A stretch of DNA of 64,000 bases, taken from the NCBI GenBank assembly GCA_036937835.1, contig CM072876.1, positions 18,536,001-18,600,000 on the forward strand. Reading direction: 5' to 3'. Of the stretch, positions 50,774 to 62,200 are shown piece after piece. The DNA comes from Pampus argenteus. Lineage: Eukaryota > Chordata > Actinopteri > Scombriformes > Stromateidae. A model generated the notes under the pieces. It was given only the letters and a program-made list of their open reading frames with translations. It had not been told where the DNA came from and searched no databases. Position numbers and translations under genes: made by a program. How positions within the stretch are numbered: position 1 is the first letter of the stretch; every line of letters begins with the position of its first letter.

Positions 50774-52829
50774 CTTTTACTGTAACATTTGTAAAAATAG
50801 CTTTCTCTCAGGCCAAAACTGACAACTACAGTTTTTCTTAAACAACAAGCAATATTTTCAATCAAAACCATGTTTGCCATCAACAAGTAACTGATTTCTA
50901 ATGATTAGGAGCACAAAACTCACTTCTGAGAGCTTCCTGCAGCTTTTACTGTAACATTTGTAAAAATTGCTTTCTCTCAGGCCAAAACTGACAACTACAG
51001 TTTTTCTTAAACAAGGAGCAATATTTTCAATCAAAACCATGTTTGCCATCAACAAGTAACTGATTTCTAATGGTTAGGAGCACAAAACTCACTTCTGAGA
51101 GCTTCCTGCAGCTTTTACTGTAACATTTGTAAAAATAGCTTTCTCTCAGGCCAAAACTGACAACTACAGTTTTTCTTAAACAACAAGCAATATTTTCAAT
51201 CAAAACCATGTTTGCCATCAACAAGTAACTGATTTCTAATGAATAGGAGCACAAAACTCACTTCTGAGAGCTTCCTGCAGCTTTTACTGTAACATTTGTA
51301 AAAATAGCTTTCTCTCAGGCCAAAACTGACAACTACAGTTTTTCTTAAACAACAAGCAATATTTTCAATCAAAACCATGTTTGCCATCAACAAGTAACTG
51401 ATTTCTAATGAATAGGAGCACAAAACTCACTTCTGAGAGCTTCCTGCAGCTTTTACTGTAACATTTGTAAAAAATAGCTTTCTCTCAGGCCAAAATGACA
51501 ACTACAGTTTTTCTTAAACAACAAGCAATATTTTCAATCAAAACCACGTTTGCCATCAACAAGTAACTGATTTCTAATGATTAGGAGCACAAAACTCACT
51601 TCTGAGAGCTTCCTGCAGCTTTTACTGTAACATTTGTAAAAAATAGCTTTCTCTCAGGCCAAAATGACAACTACAGTTTTTCTTAAACAACAAGCAATAT
51701 TTTCAATCAAAACCATGTTTGCCATCAACAAGTAACTGATTTCTAATGATTAAGACCAAAAAGCTCACTTCTGAGAGCTTCCTGCAGCTTTTACTGTAAC
51801 ATTTGTAAAAATAGCTTTCTCTCAGCGAGAGAAGGTCAAAACTGACAACTACAGTTTTTCTTAAACAAGGAGCAATATTTTCAATCAAAACCATGTTTGC
51901 CATCAACAAGTAACTGATTTCTCATGATTAGGACCAAAAAACTCACTTCTGAGAGCTTCCTGCAGCTTTTACTGTAACATTTGTAAAAATAGCTTTCTCT
52001 CAGGCCAAAATGACAACTACAGTTTTTCTTAAACAACAAGCAATATTTTCAATCAAAACCATGTTTGCCATCAACAAGTAACTGATTCTAATGATTAGGA
52101 GCACAAAACTCACTTCTGAGAGCTTCCTGCAGCTGTTACTGTAACATTTGTAAAAATAGCTTTCTCTCTGTGAGAGAAGGCCAAAACTGACAACTACAGA
52201 TTTTCTTAAACAAGGAGCAATATTTTCAATCAAAACCATGTTTGCCATCAACAAGTAACTGATTTCTAATGATTAGGACCAAAAAACTCACTTCTGAGAG
52301 CTTCCTGCAGCTTTTACTGTAACATTTGTAAAAATAGCTTTCTCTCAGCGAGAGAAGGTCAAAACTGACAACTACAGTTTTTCTTAAACAACAAGCAATA
52401 TTTTCAATCAAAACCATGTTTGCCATCAACAAGTAACTGATTTCTAATGATTAGGAGCACAAAACTCACTTCTGAGAGCTTCCTGCAGCTTTTACTGTAA
52501 CATTTGTAAAAATTGCTTTCTCTCAGGCCAAAACTGACAACTACAGTTTTTCTTAAACAAGGAGCAATATTTTCAATCAAAACCATGTTTGCCATCAACA
52601 AGTAACTGATTTCTAATGATTAGGAGCACAAAACTCACTTCTGAGAGCTTCCTGCAGCTTTTACTGTAACATTTGTAAAAATTGCTTTCTCTCAGGCCAA
52701 AACTGACAACTACAGTTTTTCTTAAACAAGGAGCAATATTTTCAATCAAAACCATGTTTGCCATCAACAAGTAACTGATTTCTAATGATTAGGAGCACAA
52801 AACTCACTTCTGAGAGCTCCCTGCAGCTG

Positions 52830-55183
52830 TTACTGTAACATTTGTAAAAATTGCTTTCTCTCAGGCCAAAACTGACAACTACAGTTTTTCTTAAACAAGG
52901 AGCAATATTTTCAATCAAAACCATGTTTGCCATCAACAAGTAACTGATTTCTAATGATTAGGAGCACAAAACTCACTTCTGAGAGCTTCCTGCAGCTTTT
53001 ACTGTAACATTTGTAAAAATAGCTTTCTCTCAGGCCAAGACTGACAACTACAGTTTTTCTTAAACAACAAGCAATATTTTCAATCAAAACCATGTTTGCC
53101 ATCAACAAGTAACTGATTTCTAATGATTAGGAGCACAAAACTCACTTCTGAGAGCTTCCTGCAGCTTTTACTGTAACATTTGTAAAAATAGCTTTATCTC
53201 AGCGAGAGAAGGTCAAAACTGACAACTACAGTTTTTCTTAAACAAGGAGCAATATTTTCAATCAAAACCATGTTTGCCATCAACAAGTAACTGATTTCTA
53301 ATGATTGGACCATAAAACTCACTTCTGAGAGTTTCCTGCAGCTTTTACTGTAACATTTGTAAAAATAGCTTTCTCTCAGCGAGAGAAGGTCAAAACTGAC
53401 AACTACAGTTTTTCTTAAACAAGGAGCAATATTTTCAATCAAAACCATGTTTGCCATCAACAAGTAACTGATTTCTAATGATTAGGACCAAAAAAGTCAC
53501 TTCTGAGAGCTTCCTGCAGCTTTTACTGTAACATTTGTAAAAATAGCTTTCTCTCAGGCCAAAATGACAACTACAGTTTTTCTTAAACAACAAGCAATAT
53601 TTTCAATCAAAACCATGTTTGCCATCAACAAGTAACTGATTTCTAATGATTAGGAGCACAAAACTCACTTCTGAGAGCTTCCTGCAGCTGTTACTGTAAC
53701 ATTTGTAAAAATAGCTTTCTCTCTGTGAGAGAAGGCCAAAACTGACAACTACAGTTTTTCTTAAACAAGGAGCAATATTTTCAATCAAAACCATGTTTGC
53801 CATCAACAAGTAACTGATTTCTAATGATTAGGACCAAAAAACTCACTTCTGAGAGCTTCCTGCAGCTTTTACTGTAACATTTGTAAAAATAGCTTTCTCT
53901 CAGTGAGAGAAGGTCAAAACTGACAACTACAGTTTTTCTTAAACAACAAGCAATATTTTCAATCAAAACCATGTTTGCCATCAACAAGTAACTGATTTCT
54001 AATGATTAGGAGCACAAAACTCACTTCTGAGAGCTCCCTGCAGCTTTTACTGTAACATTTGTAAAAATTGCTTTCTCTCAGGCCAAAACTGACAACTACA
54101 GTTTTTCTTAAACAAGGAGCAATATTTTCAATCAAAACCATGTTTGCCATCAACAAGTAACTGATTTCTAATGATTAGGAGCACAAAACTCACTTCTGAG
54201 AGCTTCCTGCAGCTTTTACTGTAACATTGGTAAAAATAGCTTTCTCTCAGGCCAAAACTGACAACTACAGTTTTTCTTAAACAACAAGCAATATTTTCAA
54301 TCAAAACCATGTTTGCCATCAACAAGTAACTGATTTCTAATGATTAGGAGCACAAAACTCACTTCTGAGAGCTTCCTGCAGCTTTTACTGTAACATTTGT
54401 AAAAATTGCTTTCTCTCAGGCCAAAACTGACAACTACAGTTTTTCTTAAACAAGGAGCAATATTTTCAATCAAAACCATGTTTGCCATCAACAAGTAACT
54501 GATTTCTAATGATTAGGAGCACAAAACTCACTTCTGAGAGCTCCCTGCAGCTTTTACTGTAACATTTGTAAAAATTGCTTTCTCTCAGGCCAAAACTGAC
54601 AACTACAGTTTTTCTTAAACAAGGAGCAATATTTTCAATCAAAACCATGTTTGCCATCAACAAGTAACTGATTTCTAATGATTAGGAGCACAAAACTCAC
54701 TTCTGAGAGCTTCCTGCAGCTTTTACTGTAACATTTGTAAAAATAGCTTTCTCTCAGGCCAAAACTGACAACTACAGTTTTTCTTAAACAACAAGCAATA
54801 TTTTCAATCAAAACCATGTTTGCCATCAACAAGTAACTGATTTCTAATGATTAGGAGCACAAAACTCACTTCTGAGAGCTTCCTGCAGCTTTTACTGTAA
54901 CATTTGTAAAAAATAGCTTTCTCTCAGGCCAAAATGACAACTACAGTTTTTCTTAAACAACAAGCAATATTTTCAATCAAAACCATGTTTGCCATCAACA
55001 AGTAACTGATTTCTAATGATTAGGAGCACAAAACTCACTTCTGAGAGCTTCCTGCAGCTGTTACTGTAACATTTGTAAAAATAGCTTTCTCTCTGTGAGA
55101 GAAGGCCAAAACTGACAACTACAGTTTTTCTTAAACAAGGAGCAATATTTTCAATCAAAACCATGTTTGCCATCAACAAGTAA
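52830..55183 (+). repeat. Block F, copy 1 (2354 bp)
   Basis: This matches 56280-58633 at offset 3450. It overlaps the end of block E unit 2. Differences found: G53039/A56489, A53196/C56646 and an AACATTGGT (near 54228) against AACATTTGT. The match ends where AACTGATTT here faces AATTGATTT at 58633-58634. Confidence 0.87.
53603..54972 (+). repeat. 1370-bp, 8-monomer HOR unit
   Basis: Two 178-bp and six 169-bp-class monomers. The unit recurs at 57053-58422 and, with changes after its fifth member, at 58423. Confidence 0.85.
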
Positions 55184-56279
55184 CTGATTTCTAATGATTA
55201 GGACCAAAAAACTCACTTCTGAGAGCTTCCTGCAGCTTTTACTGTAACATTTGTAAAAAATAGCTTTCTCTCAGCGAGAGAAGGTCAAAACTGACAACTA
55301 CAGTTTTTCCTAAACAACAAGCAATATTTTCAATCAAAACCATGTTTGCCATCAACAAGTAACTGATTTCTAATGATTAGGAGCACAAAACTCACTTCTG
55401 AGAGCTTCCTGCAGCTTTTACTGTAACATTTGTAAAAATAGCTTTCTCTCAGGCCAAAACTGACAACTACAGTTTTTCTTAAACAAGGAGCAATATTTTC
55501 AATCAAAACCATGTTTGCCATCAACAAGTAATTGATTTCTAATGATTAGGACCAAAAAACTCACTTCTGAGAGCTTCCTGCAGCTTTTACTGTAACATTT
55601 GTAAAAATAGCTTTCTCTCAGTGAGAGAAGGTCAAAACTGACAACTACAGTTTTTCTTAAACAACAAGCAATATTTTCAATCAAAACCATGTTTGCCATC
55701 AACAAGTAACTGATTTCTAATGATTAGGAGCACAAAACTCACTTCTGAGAGCTCCCTGCAGCTTTTACTGTAACATTTGTAAAAATTGCTTTCTCTCAGG
55801 CCAAAACTGACAACTACAGTTTTTCTTAAACAAGGAGCAATATTTTCAATCAAAACCATGTTTGCCATCAACAAGTAACTGATTTCTAATGATTGGACCA
55901 TAAAACTCACTTCTGAGAGTTTCCTGCAGCTTTTACTGTAACATTTGTAAAAATAGCTTTCTCTCAGCGAGAGAAGGTCAAAACTGACAACTACAGTTTT
56001 TCTTAAACAAGGAGCAATATTTTCAATCAAAACCATGTTTGCCATCAACAAGTAACTGATTTCTAATGATTAGGAGCACAAAACTCACTTCTGAGAGCTT
56101 CCTGCAGCTTTTACTGTAACATTTGTAAAAAATGCTTTCTCTCAGGCCAAAACTGACAACTACAGTTTTTCTTAAACAAGGAGCAATATTTTCAATCAAA
56201 ACCATGTTTGCCATCAACAAGTAACTGATTTCTAATGATTAGGAGCACAAAACTCACTTCTGAGAGCTTCCTGCAGCTT
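55184..56279 (+). repeat. Mosaic satellite between block F copies
   Basis: Six to seven monomers mixing D-type features (TTTTTCCTAAAC, TAATTGATTTC) with E-type features (GAGAGTTTCC). No other feature seen. Confidence 0.87.
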
Positions 56280-58633
56280 TTACTGTAACATTTGTAAAAA
56301 TTGCTTTCTCTCAGGCCAAAACTGACAACTACAGTTTTTCTTAAACAAGGAGCAATATTTTCAATCAAAACCATGTTTGCCATCAACAAGTAACTGATTT
56401 CTAATGATTAGGAGCACAAAACTCACTTCTGAGAGCTTCCTGCAGCTTTTACTGTAACATTTGTAAAAATAGCTTTCTCTCAGGCCAAAACTGACAACTA
56501 CAGTTTTTCTTAAACAACAAGCAATATTTTCAATCAAAACCATGTTTGCCATCAACAAGTAACTGATTTCTAATGATTAGGAGCACAAAACTCACTTCTG
56601 AGAGCTTCCTGCAGCTTTTACTGTAACATTTGTAAAAATAGCTTTCTCTCAGCGAGAGAAGGTCAAAACTGACAACTACAGTTTTTCTTAAACAAGGAGC
56701 AATATTTTCAATCAAAACCATGTTTGCCATCAACAAGTAACTGATTTCTAATGATTGGACCATAAAACTCACTTCTGAGAGTTTCCTGCAGCTTTTACTG
56801 TAACATTTGTAAAAATAGCTTTCTCTCAGCGAGAGAAGGTCAAAACTGACAACTACAGTTTTTCTTAAACAAGGAGCAATATTTTCAATCAAAACCATGT
56901 TTGCCATCAACAAGTAACTGATTTCTAATGATTAGGACCAAAAAAGTCACTTCTGAGAGCTTCCTGCAGCTTTTACTGTAACATTTGTAAAAATAGCTTT
57001 CTCTCAGGCCAAAATGACAACTACAGTTTTTCTTAAACAACAAGCAATATTTTCAATCAAAACCATGTTTGCCATCAACAAGTAACTGATTTCTAATGAT
57101 TAGGAGCACAAAACTCACTTCTGAGAGCTTCCTGCAGCTGTTACTGTAACATTTGTAAAAATAGCTTTCTCTCTGTGAGAGAAGGCCAAAACTGACAACT
57201 ACAGTTTTTCTTAAACAAGGAGCAATATTTTCAATCAAAACCATGTTTGCCATCAACAAGTAACTGATTTCTAATGATTAGGACCAAAAAACTCACTTCT
57301 GAGAGCTTCCTGCAGCTTTTACTGTAACATTTGTAAAAATAGCTTTCTCTCAGTGAGAGAAGGTCAAAACTGACAACTACAGTTTTTCTTAAACAACAAG
57401 CAATATTTTCAATCAAAACCATGTTTGCCATCAACAAGTAACTGATTTCTAATGATTAGGAGCACAAAACTCACTTCTGAGAGCTCCCTGCAGCTTTTAC
57501 TGTAACATTTGTAAAAATTGCTTTCTCTCAGGCCAAAACTGACAACTACAGTTTTTCTTAAACAAGGAGCAATATTTTCAATCAAAACCATGTTTGCCAT
57601 CAACAAGTAACTGATTTCTAATGATTAGGAGCACAAAACTCACTTCTGAGAGCTTCCTGCAGCTTTTACTGTAACATTTGTAAAAATAGCTTTCTCTCAG
57701 GCCAAAACTGACAACTACAGTTTTTCTTAAACAACAAGCAATATTTTCAATCAAAACCATGTTTGCCATCAACAAGTAACTGATTTCTAATGATTAGGAG
57801 CACAAAACTCACTTCTGAGAGCTTCCTGCAGCTTTTACTGTAACATTTGTAAAAATTGCTTTCTCTCAGGCCAAAACTGACAACTACAGTTTTTCTTAAA
57901 CAAGGAGCAATATTTTCAATCAAAACCATGTTTGCCATCAACAAGTAACTGATTTCTAATGATTAGGAGCACAAAACTCACTTCTGAGAGCTCCCTGCAG
58001 CTTTTACTGTAACATTTGTAAAAATTGCTTTCTCTCAGGCCAAAACTGACAACTACAGTTTTTCTTAAACAAGGAGCAATATTTTCAATCAAAACCATGT
58101 TTGCCATCAACAAGTAACTGATTTCTAATGATTAGGAGCACAAAACTCACTTCTGAGAGCTTCCTGCAGCTTTTACTGTAACATTTGTAAAAATAGCTTT
58201 CTCTCAGGCCAAAACTGACAACTACAGTTTTTCTTAAACAACAAGCAATATTTTCAATCAAAACCATGTTTGCCATCAACAAGTAACTGATTTCTAATGA
58301 TTAGGAGCACAAAACTCACTTCTGAGAGCTTCCTGCAGCTTTTACTGTAACATTTGTAAAAAATAGCTTTCTCTCAGGCCAAAATGACAACTACAGTTTT
58401 TCTTAAACAACAAGCAATATTTTCAATCAAAACCATGTTTGCCATCAACAAGTAACTGATTTCTAATGATTAGGAGCACAAAACTCACTTCTGAGAGCTT
58501 CCTGCAGCTGTTACTGTAACATTTGTAAAAATAGCTTTCTCTCTGTGAGAGAAGGCCAAAACTGACAACTACAGTTTTTCTTAAACAAGGAGCAATATTT
58601 TCAATCAAAACCATGTTTGCCATCAACAAGTAA
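56280..58633 (+). repeat. Block F, copy 2 (2354 bp)
   Basis: Second copy of 52830-55183. It lacks the changes private to block E unit 2 at 53039 and 53196, so those are probably derived there. Confidence 0.87.
57053..58422 (+). repeat. 1370-bp, 8-monomer HOR unit
   Basis: Same order as 53603-54972 and directly followed at 58423 by another copy of the first five monomers, so the 1370-bp spacing is a true tandem period here. Confidence 0.87.
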
Positions 58634-59285
58634 TTGATTTCTAATGATTAGGACCAAAAAACTCACTTCTGAGAGCTTCCTGCAGCTTTTACTGTAACAT
58701 TTGTAAAAATAGCTTTCTCTCAGTGAGAGAAGGTCAAAACTGACAACTACAGTTTTTCTTAAACAACAAGCAATATTTTCAATCAAAACCATGTTTGCCA
58801 TCAACAAGTAACTGATTTCTAATGATTAGGAGCACAAAACTCACTTCTGAGAGCTCCCTGCAGCTTTTACTGTAACATTTGTAAAAATTGCTTTCTCTCA
58901 GGCCAAAACTGACAACTACAGTTTTTCTTAAGCAAGGAGCAATATTTTCAATCAAAACCATGTTTGCCATCAACAAGTAACTGATTTCTAATGATTAGGA
59001 GCACAAAACTCACTTCTGAGAGCTTCCTGCAGCTTTTACTGTAACATTTGTAAAAATAGCTTTCTCTCAGGCCAAAACTGACAACTACAGTTTTTCTTAA
59101 ACAACAAGCAATATTTTCAATCAAAACCATGTTTGCCATCAACAAGTAACTGATTTCTAATGATTAGGAGCACAAAACTCACTTCTGAGAGCTTCCTGCA
59201 GCTTTTACTGTAACATTTGTAAAAATTGCTTTCTCTCAGGCCAAAACTGACAACTACAGTTTTTCTTAAACAAGGAGCAATATTT
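58423..59285 (+). repeat. Five-monomer HOR core
   Basis: Directly follows the 57053 unit at 1370 bp. It differs by TAATTGATTTC near 58632 and by a private TTCTTAAGC near 58927. Confidence 0.85.
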
Positions 59286-62200
59286 TCAATCAAAACCATG
59301 TTTGCCATCAACAAGTAACTGATTTCTAATGATTAGGAGCACAAAACTCACTTCTGAGAGCTTCCTGCAGCTTTTACTGTAACATTTGTAAAAATAGCTT
59401 TCTCTCAGGCCAAAACTGACAACTACAGTTTTTCTTAAACAACAAGCAATATTTTCAATCAAAACCATGTTTGCCATCAACAAGTAACTGATTTCTAATA
59501 ATTAGGAGCACAAAACTCACTTCTGAGAGCTTCCTGCAGCTTTTACTGTAACATTTGTAAAAAATAGCTTTCTCTCAGGCCAAAATGACAACTACAGTTT
59601 TTCTTAAACAACAAGCAATATTTTCAATCAAAACCATGTTTGCCATCAACAAGTAACTGATTTCTAATGATTGGACCATAAAACTCACTTCTGAGAGCTT
59701 CCTGCAGCTTTTACTGTAACATTTGTAAAAATAGCTTTCTCTCAGCGAGAGAAGGTCAAAACTGACAACTACAGTTTTTCTTAAACAAGGAGCAATATTT
59801 TCAATCAAAACCATGTTTGCCATCAACAAGTAACTGATTTCTAATGATTAGGACCAAAAAACTCACTTCTGAGAGCTTCCTGCAGCTGTTACTGTAACAT
59901 TTGTAAAAATAGCTTTCTCTCTGTGAGAGAAGGCCAAAACTGACAACTACAGTTTTTCTTAAACAAGGAGCAATATTTTCAATCAAAACCATGTTTGCCA
60001 TCAACAAGTAACTGATTTCTAATGATTAGGACCAAAAAACTCACTTCTGAGAGCTTCCTGCAGCTTTTACTGTAACATTTGTAAAAATAGCTTTCTCTCA
60101 GTGAGAGAAGGTCAAAACTGACAACTACAGTTTTTCTTAAACAACAAGCAATATTTTCAATCAAAACCATGTTTGCCATCAACAAGTAACTGATTTCTAA
60201 TGATTAGGAGCACAAAACTCACTTCTGAGAGCTCCCTGCAGCTTTTACTGTAACATTTGTAAAAATTGCTTTCTCTCAGGCCAAAACTGACAACTACAGT
60301 TTTTCTTAAACAAGGAGCAATATTTTCAATCAAAACCATGTTTGCCATCAACAAGTAACTGATTTCTAATGATTAGGAGCACAAAACTCACTTCTGAGAG
60401 CTTCCTGCAGCTTTTACTGTAACATTTGTAAAAATTGCTTTCTCTCAGGCCAAAACTGACAACTACAGTTTTTCTTAAACAAGGAGCAATATTTTCAATC
60501 AAAACCATGTTTGCCATCAACAAGTAACTGATTTCTAATGATGAGGAGCACAAAACTCACTTCTGAGAGCTTCCTGCAGCTTTTACTGTAACATTTGTAA
60601 AAATAGCTTTCTCTCAGGCCAAAACTGACAACTACAGTTTTTCTTAAACAACAAGCAATATTTTCAATCAAAACCATGTTTGCCATCGACAAGTAACTGA
60701 TTTCTAATGATTAGGAGCACAAAACTCACTTCTGAGAGCTTCCTGCAGCTTTTACTGTAACATTTGTAAAAAATAGCTTTCTCTCAGGCCAAAATGACAA
60801 CTACAGTTTTTCTTAAACAACAAGCAATATTTTCAATCAAAACCATGTTTGCCATCAACAAGTAACTGATTTCTAATGATTAGGAGCACAAAACTCACTT
60901 CTGAGAGCTTCCTGCAGCTGTTACTGTAACATTTGTAAAAATAGCTTTCTCTCTGTGAGAGAAGGCCAAAACTGACAACTACAGTTTTTCTTAAACAAGG
61001 AGCAATATTTTCAATCAAAACCATGTTTGCCATCAACAAGTAATTGATTTCTAATGATTAGGACCAAAAAACTCACTTCTGAGAGCTTCCTGCAGCTTTT
61101 ACTGTAACATTTGTAAAAATAGCTTTCTCTCAGTGAGAGAAGGTCAAAACTGACAACTACAGTTTTTCTTAAACAACAAGCAATATTTTCAATCAAAACC
61201 ATGTTTGCCATCAACAAGTAACTGATTTCTAATGATTAGGAGCACAAAACTCACTTCTGAGAGCTCCCTGCAGCTTTTACTGTAACATTTGTAAAAATTG
61301 CTTTCTCTCAGGCCAAAACTGACAACTACAGTTTTTCTTAAACAAGGAGCAATATTTTCAATCAAAACCATGTTTGCCATCAACAAGTAACTGATTTCTA
61401 ATGATTAGGAGCACAAAACTCACTTCTGAGAGCTTCCTGCAGCTTTTACTGTAACATTTGTAAAAATAGCTTTCTCTCAGGCCAAAACTGACAACTACAG
61501 TTTTTCTTAAACAACAAGCAATATTTTCAATCAAAACCATGTTTGCCATCAACAAGTAACTGATTTCTAATGATTAGGAGCACAAAACTCACTTCTGAGA
61601 GCTTCCTGCAGCTTTTACTGTAACATTTGTAAAAATTGCTTTCTCTCAGGCCAAAACTGACAACTACAGTTTTTCTTAAACAAGGAGCAATATTTTCAAT
61701 CAAAACCATGTTTGCCATCAACAAGTAACTGATTTCTAATGATTAGGAGCACAAAACTCACTTCTGAGAGCTTCCTGCAGCTTTTACTGTAACATTTGTA
61801 AAAATAGCTTTCTCTCAGGCCAAAACTGACAACTACAGTTTTTCTTAAACAACAAGCAATATTTTCAATCAAAACCATGTTTGCCATCAACAAGTAACTG
61901 ATTTCTAATGAATAGGAGCACAAAACTCACTTCTGAGAGCTTCCTGCAGCTTTTACTGTAACATTTGTAAAAAATAGCTTTCTCTCAGGCCAAAATGACA
62001 ACTACAGTTTTTCTTAAACAACAAGCACTATTTTCAATCAAAACCATGTTTGCCATCAACAAGTAACTGATTTCTAATGATTAGGAGCACAAAACTCACT
62101 TCTGAGAGCTTCCTGCAGCTTTTACTGTAACATTTGTAAAAAATAGCTTTCTCTCAGGCCAAAACTGACAACTACAGTTTTTCTTAAACAACAAGCAATA

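Larger units (their letters stand above)
45504..53914 (+). repeat. Block E tandem unit 2 (8411 bp, 49 monomers)
   Basis: Second copy of 37262-45503. Substitutions against unit 1: C39239 to A47650, A40372 to T48783, T43136 to C51547, T44418 to G52829 and C44785 to A53196. It has one extra hybrid monomer at 46961-47129. Identity at the right edge persists to 54035, where TTCC gives way to TCCC, so the exchange falls in the shared segment 45504-45624. Confidence 0.94.
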
